A program made the position numbers and the translations under genes. This document shows, piece by piece, positions 58,608 through 64,000 of a DNA stretch of 64,000 nt (its first letter is position 1; every line of letters starts with the position of its first letter). The notes beneath the pieces are model-generated. The model was not told the origin of the DNA and made no database searches. It was given only the letters and a program-made list of their open reading frames with translations. This DNA is from Enterococcus quebecensis (lineage in GTDB: Bacteria; Bacillota; Bacilli; Lactobacillales; Enterococcaceae): assembly GCF_001730365.1 (NCBI RefSeq), contig NZ_MIKB01000016.1:248001-312000 (forward strand), given 5' to 3'.

Positions 58608-60758
58608 ATGAATAAAAAGAATAGCGGCATGAAAAACGGCCTATATTACGTATTGCTTATTTTGGCGATGGTTATGGTTGTTTATTTCATTTTTGGAAAT
58701 AACAATCCCCAGTCACCAGATATCGAATACTCAACCTTCAATACTCAACTAGAAGAAGGTAAAGTGAAAGAACTGACGATCCAACCAACGAATGGCGTTT
58801 ACAAGATCACAGGTCAGTACAAAGAAAAACAAGAAATCAAAAATACTGGCGGTCTTTCTTTATGGGGATCAACAGAAGTATCTACAAAAGCCTTTACTAC
58901 AGTAGTCTTGCCAAGTGATATCACTTTGTCAGGCATTCAAGATATGGCTCAAAAAAATAACGTAAAACTTACAGTGAAAGAACAATCATCAAGCGGTGCT
59001 TGGCTTTCTATCTTATTTAGTTTCTTACCGATCGTACTGTTCATCTTCTTGTTCTACATGATGATGGGACAACAAGGCGGCGGTGGCGGTGGCGGCGGCC
59101 GTGTTATGAATTTTGGTAAATCAAAAGCCAAAGAAGCTGACAAAAAAGCGAACCGCGTACGTTTCTCTGATGTAGCAGGAGCAGAAGAAGAGAAACAAGA
59201 ATTAGTCGAAGTGGTGGAATTCTTAAAAGATCCTAGACGATTTGTAGAATTAGGTGCCCGTATTCCAGCAGGTGTTCTTTTAGAAGGACCTCCAGGAACA
59301 GGTAAAACATTGCTTGCTAAAGCCGTTGCAGGTGAAGCTGGCGTGCCATTTTACTCTATCTCAGGTTCAGACTTCGTTGAAATGTTTGTCGGTGTCGGTG
59401 CAAGCCGTGTCCGCGATTTATTTGAGACAGCGAAGAAAAATGCACCAGCAATCATCTTTATCGATGAAATCGATGCGGTTGGTCGTCAACGTGGTGCTGG
59501 TATGGGCGGCGGACACGATGAACGTGAACAAACCCTAAACCAATTACTTGTTGAAATGGATGGATTTGATGGGAACGAAGGAGTTATCGTCGTTGCTGCA
59601 ACAAACCGTTCAGACGTGTTAGACCCTGCATTATTACGTCCAGGCCGTTTTGACCGTCAAATTTTAGTTGGACGTCCTGATGTGAAAGGCCGTGAAGCAA
59701 TCCTTAAAGTTCATGCCCGCAACAAACCGTTGGCTGACGATGTTGATTTAAAAGTCGTTGCACAACAAACACCAGGCTTTGCTGGTGCAGATTTAGAAAA
59801 TGTCTTGAACGAAGCCGCTTTAGTAGCAGCTCGTCGTAATAAAAAGAAAATTGATGCATCCGATGTGGATGAAGCAGAAGACCGTGTAATTGCAGGACCT
59901 GCGAAAAAAGACCGTGTTATCAATAAAAAAGAACGCGAAATGGTTGCTTACCACGAAGCTGGACATACAATTGTCGGTTTAGTCTTAAGTCGTGCTCGTA
60001 TCGTTCATAAAGTAACGATCATCCCTCGCGGACGAGCTGGCGGATACATGATTGCTCTACCAAAAGAAGATCAATTCCTAATGACTAAAGAAGATATGTT
60101 TGAACAAATCGTTGGATTACTTGGTGGACGTACAGCTGAAGAAATTATCTTCGATGTACAATCAACAGGTGCATCTAATGACTTCGAACAAGCAACAGGT
60201 ATTGCCCGTAGCATGGTTACTGAATACGGAATGAGTGACAAATTAGGTCCAGTTCAATATGAAGGAAACCACCAAGTCTTTGTTGGTCGTGATTACGGTC
60301 AAACAAAAGCTTATTCTGAACAAGTTGCTTTTGAGATCGATCAAGAAGTACGTCGTATCTTGATGGAAGCTCATGACAAAGCACGTGAAATTATTGAATC
60401 TCACCGTGCCCAACACAAACTAATTGCTGAAAAACTGTTAGAGTATGAAACATTAGATGCTCGCAGCATCAAGTCATTGTTTGAAGAAGGTGTTATGCCT
60501 CAAGACGTTATTGATAGTCAATTCCCAAGTGAAAAGGCTCAAACGTTTGAAGAAGCAAAACGTGCATTAGAAGAAAAAGATGCACAAAGACAAGCTGAAG
60601 AAAAACAAGACTTTGAAGAAGCAAAAAAAGAACTACATGACGAAGCCGAAGAAGTAAAAGCAGACAGCGAAAAAACAGAACAAATCGTTCAATCTGAAGA
60701 TGAACATAAAAGTGATTCTGAATATGAACGCAATAACTTTGACGATCGTTACAAATAA
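58608..60758 (+). CDS. ftsH: ATP-dependent zinc metalloprotease FtsH
   Basis: 716 residues; AAAGGAGG upstream. Two membrane helices (about 12-29 and 132-152) enclose an extracellular domain. A Gly-rich linker of eight Gly (about 155-163) leads to the AAA domain: Walker A GPPGTGKT (about 227), Walker [12 protein letters not shown], pore loop MFVG, second region of homology [20 protein letters not shown]. Zinc protease motif HEAGH at about 449-453. The C-terminal 60-70 residues are a charged Lys/Glu-rich tail. It degrades membrane and regulatory proteins. Confidence 0.98.
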   Translation: MNKKNSGMKNGLYYVLLILAMVMVVYFIFGNNNPQSPDIEYSTFNTQLEEGKVKELTIQPTNGVYKITGQYKEKQEIKNTGGLSLWGSTEVSTKAFTTVVLPSDITLSGIQDMAQKNNVKLTVKEQSSSGAWLSILFSFLPIVLFIFLFYMMMGQQGGGGGGGGRVMNFGKSKAKEADKKANRVRFSDVAGAEEEKQELVEVVEFLKDPRRFVELGARIPAGVLLEGPPGTGKTLLAKAVAGEAGVPFYSISGSDFVEMFVGVGASRVRDLFETAKKNAPAIIFIDEIDAVGRQRGAGMGGGHDEREQTLNQLLVEMDGFDGNEGVIVVAATNRSDVLDPALLRPGRFDRQILVGRPDVKGREAILKVHARNKPLADDVDLKVVAQQTPGFAGADLENVLNEAALVAARRNKKKIDASDVDEAEDRVIAGPAKKDRVINKKEREMVAYHEAGHTIVGLVLSRARIVHKVTIIPRGRAGGYMIALPKEDQFLMTKEDMFEQIVGLLGGRTAEEIIFDVQSTGASNDFEQATGIARSMVTEYGMSDKLGPVQYEGNHQVFVGRDYGQTKAYSEQVAFEIDQEVRRILMEAHDKAREIIESHRAQHKLIAEKLLEYETLDARSIKSLFEEGVMPQDVIDSQFPSEKAQTFEEAKRALEEKDAQRQAEEKQDFEEAKKELHDEAEEVKADSEKTEQIVQSEDEHKSDSEYERNNFDDRYK

Positions 60759-60765
60759 AAAACTT

Positions 60766-60795
60766 GAGCATCCCTTTTAAAGGGGTGCTTTTTGT
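60766..60795 (+). terminator. Rho-independent terminator after ftsH
   Basis: AGCATCCC with GGGGTGCT (one T-G) around TTTTAAA, followed by TTTTTG. Confidence 0.8.
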
Positions 60796-60902
60796 TGCAA
60801 ATTGTAGTAATTGCCAACAGAACAGAAGATACACAAGGTTTGGTTGATGAAAAAAGAGGCGTTTCATTTATATAAGGTGATTACAATTTTAGAATTATTT
60901 AG

Positions 60903-60931
60903 TTGAAAAAATAAGCAAACACTAGTATTAT
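60903..60931 (+). promoter_or_regulatory. Promoter of hslO
   Basis: TTGAAA (60903-60908), 17-nt spacer, TATTAT (60926-60931), 48 nt before the start codon. No CIRCE or CtsR repeat was seen. Confidence 0.6.
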
Positions 60932-60978
60932 CTGATAATGAGTCAGAAAAAGTACCTAGTGAGAAGAGGGAAACAAAA

Positions 60979-61875
60979 ATGGAAGATTACTTAGTAAAAG
61001 CATTATGTTATGAAGGATCAATTCGCGCATATGCAGTTTGCGCAACAAATACAATATCAGAAGCACAAAAACGTCACGATACATGGAGTTCATCAACAGC
61101 CGCATTAGGAAGAACGATGGTTGGAGCGTTACTACTTGGCGCAACCTTAAAAGGTGAAGATAAATTAACTGTAAAGGTTCAAGGGAATGGGCCGGCTGGC
61201 GGAATTGTTGTTGATAGTGATGGCAGTGGGAATACTAAAGGATACATAAAAAATCCTCATGTCAGTTTGACTTTAAATGAAAGTGGTAAAATCGATGTCC
61301 GTGGAGCTGTTGGAACAGAAGGGATTTTTACTGTAATCAAAGATTTAGGCTTGAAAGAAACCTTTTCAGGACAAACACCGATTGTTTCTGGTGAGATTGG
61401 TGAAGACTTTACTTATTTTATGGCAGTTTCAGAACAAATCCCTTCAGCAATTGGGCTGAGCGTTTTAGTGGATACAGATGAAAGTGTTAAAGCAGCCGGC
61501 GGATTTATGATCCAAGTAATGCCAGGAGCGGATGAAAAAACAATTGATTTTATCGAACAACGCTTACAGGAAGTGCCGATGATTTCACGTTTAATTGATG
61601 AAGGCGAATCACCAGAAGGAATTTTAGAACGTTTGCTTGGCAAAGACGAAATCGAAATTTTAGAAAAAATGCCAGTGCAATTCAAATGTAATTGCTCTAA
61701 AGAAAAATTCGGCACAGCCATCATAGCTGTCGGGTTAGACGAGATCAATGCGATGATTGAAGAAGATCATGGGGCTGAAGCAGTTTGTCAATTCTGTGGG
61801 AACAAATATCAGTATAGCGAAGACGATCTGATTGAATTAAGAGATGAAGCGATCAAGAATACTCGCGAAAATTAG
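60979..61875 (+). CDS. hslO: Redox-regulated chaperone Hsp33
   Basis: 298 residues, full length; GAAGAGGG precedes the ATG. N-terminal core with SSSTAALGRTMVGALLLGA, VQGNGPAGGIVVDSDGSGNT and FTYFMAVSEQIPSAIGLSVLV. The C-terminal zinc switch has CNC (about 237-239) and CQFC (about 267-270), the CxC/CxxC pattern oxidised to disulfides under heat plus oxidation. Downstream dusB and lysS follow as in B. subtilis-type blocks. Confidence 0.96.
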   Translation: MEDYLVKALCYEGSIRAYAVCATNTISEAQKRHDTWSSSTAALGRTMVGALLLGATLKGEDKLTVKVQGNGPAGGIVVDSDGSGNTKGYIKNPHVSLTLNESGKIDVRGAVGTEGIFTVIKDLGLKETFSGQTPIVSGEIGEDFTYFMAVSEQIPSAIGLSVLVDTDESVKAAGGFMIQVMPGADEKTIDFIEQRLQEVPMISRLIDEGESPEGILERLLGKDEIEILEKMPVQFKCNCSKEKFGTAIIAVGLDEINAMIEEDHGAEAVCQFCGNKYQYSEDDLIELRDEAIKNTREN

Positions 61876-61887
61876 GAGAGAACCACT

Positions 61888-62892
61888 ATGTGGAAAATAG
61901 GAAATATCGAAATTCCAAATCGTGTCGTAGTAGCACCGATGGCAGGGATTAGCAACGCTGCTTTTCGTGTAACAGTCAAAGAATTTGGTGCAGGCTTAGT
62001 TGTCTGTGAGATGATCAGCGATAAAGGAATTCAACAAAGAAACAAAAAAACGTTAGACATGCTCTATATAGATGACCGAGAATATCCATTAAGCGTACAA
62101 ATTTTTGGTGGAGATAAAGAGACCTTAGTTGAAGCTGCAAAATTTGTAGAAGAAAACACCAAAGCGGCGATTATTGATATCAATATGGGGTGTCCAGTGA
62201 ATAAAGTCATCAAAGCAGAAGCAGGAGCGAAATGGCTTTTAGATCCAAATAAAGTCTACGAAATGGTTGATGCAGTTTCTTCTGCAGTGGATTTGCCTGT
62301 GACCGTGAAAATGAGAACTGGTTGGGATGAAGAGCATTTATTTGCTGTTGAAAATGCAATGGCAGCTGAAAAAGCAGGAGCTTCAGCTATTGCAATGCAT
62401 GGACGGACTAGAGTGCAAATGTACGAAGGTCAAGCGAACTGGGATGTTTTAAAAGAAGTGAAACAACATTTAACGATTCCTTTCATAGGTAATGGTGATG
62501 TACGCACACCAGAGGATGCAAAACGTATGTTAGATTATGTTGGGGCTGATGGTGTAATGATCGGTAGAGCTGCTTTGGGAAATCCATGGATGATCCAGCG
62601 CACAAAACACTACCTTGAAACAGGAGAACTAATGCCAGAACCAGCACCTCACGAAAAAATCGAAACAGCGAAAGTACACCTGCAACGTTTAGTAGATTTA
62701 AAAGGTGAAAAAATTGCTACCAGAGAATTTCGTCAGCATGCTGCTTACTATTTCAAAGGGATTCCACGTGCTGCTAAAGTTAAAGTAGCGATTAATCAAG
62801 CTGAGACTCAACAAGAGATGTTGGATTTGATGGATGCCTTCGAAGAAAAAGCTGAAAAACATGCAGAAAAAGAAGCGATCGAAACAAACTAA
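61888..62892 (+). CDS. dusB: tRNA-dihydrouridine synthase B
   Basis: 334 residues, 12 nt after hslO, AGGAGAG upstream. FMN TIM barrel: NRVVVAPMAGISNAAFRV, QIFGGDKETLVEAAK, catalytic Cys in INMGCPVNKV, KMRTGWDEEHLFAV, AMHGRTRVQMYEGQANW and GNGDVRTPEDA...GRAALGNPW. It reduces specific uridines in the tRNA D-loop. Cotranscribed with hslO. Confidence 0.95.
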   Translation: MWKIGNIEIPNRVVVAPMAGISNAAFRVTVKEFGAGLVVCEMISDKGIQQRNKKTLDMLYIDDREYPLSVQIFGGDKETLVEAAKFVEENTKAAIIDINMGCPVNKVIKAEAGAKWLLDPNKVYEMVDAVSSAVDLPVTVKMRTGWDEEHLFAVENAMAAEKAGASAIAMHGRTRVQMYEGQANWDVLKEVKQHLTIPFIGNGDVRTPEDAKRMLDYVGADGVMIGRAALGNPWMIQRTKHYLETGELMPEPAPHEKIETAKVHLQRLVDLKGEKIATREFRQHAAYYFKGIPRAAKVKVAINQAETQQEMLDLMDAFEEKAEKHAEKEAIETN

Positions 62893-62937
62893 GAAAAAAA
62901 GCCGGCTGAAACAAAAATTCGGCTTGCTTTTTTTTGT
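62893..62937 (+). terminator. Possible terminator between dusB and lysS
   Basis: AAGCCG with CGGCTT around a 15-nt loop, flanked by A7 and T8 runs; short stem. Confidence 0.6.
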
Positions 62938-62965
62938 TTTGCTGTGGCATTATAAGGGTATGTGA

Positions 62966-64000
<1,035 letters not shown>

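Noticed and set aside
60796-60902. Short open frame between ftsH and hslO
   Set aside because: Starts inside the terminator tract without a ribosome site and shows no recognisable protein.

Overview
The window is a chromosomal segment of a low-GC Gram-positive bacterium, almost certainly an Enterococcus. The evidence is the strong AGGAGG ribosome sites, A+T-rich spacers with hairpin/T-run terminators, sortase-anchored surface proteins, an Mga-type regulator, a NapA-type Na+/H+ antiporter, the fabI / fabO-fabN unsaturated fatty acid locus known from E. faecalis, and the Bacillota housekeeping string pth-mfd-(MurJ-like)-rqcP-divIC-S1-tilS-hpt-ftsH-hslO-dusB-lysS. The species cannot be named from the sequence alone. 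I saw no tRNA, rRNA, CRISPR array, insertion sequence or prophage.

Layout. 1-7 kb: the 3' end of a protein built of 102-residue GBS Bsp-like repeats, a small membrane protein, an AzgA-type purine permease, a MarR regulator with its Old Yellow Enzyme partner, and an AbrB-DUF998 fusion. 7.4-14.2 kb: a cell-surface locus with a 1494-residue Ig-repeat adhesin, a short secreted protein made of the same repeat, and an Mga-like regulator whose tail appears frameshifted. 14-20.6 kb: a helix-hairpin-helix/NTF2-like protein, an ABC-F ATPase behind a leader-peptide attenuator, a GNAT enzyme, a PadR-HAAS-small membrane protein operon and an acyltransferase. 20.6-23.4 kb: fabI divergent from fabO-fabN.

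23.5-33.8 kb (minus strand) is the most interesting region. It holds a DAACS-type transporter and a PAS-AAA+ sigma-54 activator, then an operon of CoA-transferase, OFA-family MFS carrier, FabK-like enoyl reductase and a histidine ammonia-lyase-like enzyme, followed by hisS. A near-consensus sigma-54 promoter precedes the CoA-transferase. TGTGA-N6-TCACA-type palindromes (Rex or Crp/Fnr-like) lie by both promoters. I infer a reductive route in which an amino acid, probably histidine, is deaminated to an acrylate such as urocanate, activated as a CoA ester, reduced by the FabK-like enzyme and exchanged across the membrane, acting as an electron sink. This is inference from gene content.

34-48 kb holds efp, napA, a peptide transporter, a DadA-like oxidase, an LPQTG surface protein, queG, a sirtuin / acetyltransferase-chorismate mutase fusion / NiaR operon, lipoproteins and ldh with a Rex-type operator. 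48.4-64 kb is the conserved pth-to-lysS block.

A second novelty is a family of about 120-bp structured intercistronic repeats found at four places, upstream of hutH (about four tandem copies), queG (degenerate), mfd (one) and the MurJ-like gene (two). Each ends next to the ribosome binding site of the following gene, and the central hairpin changes sequence but keeps its pairing.
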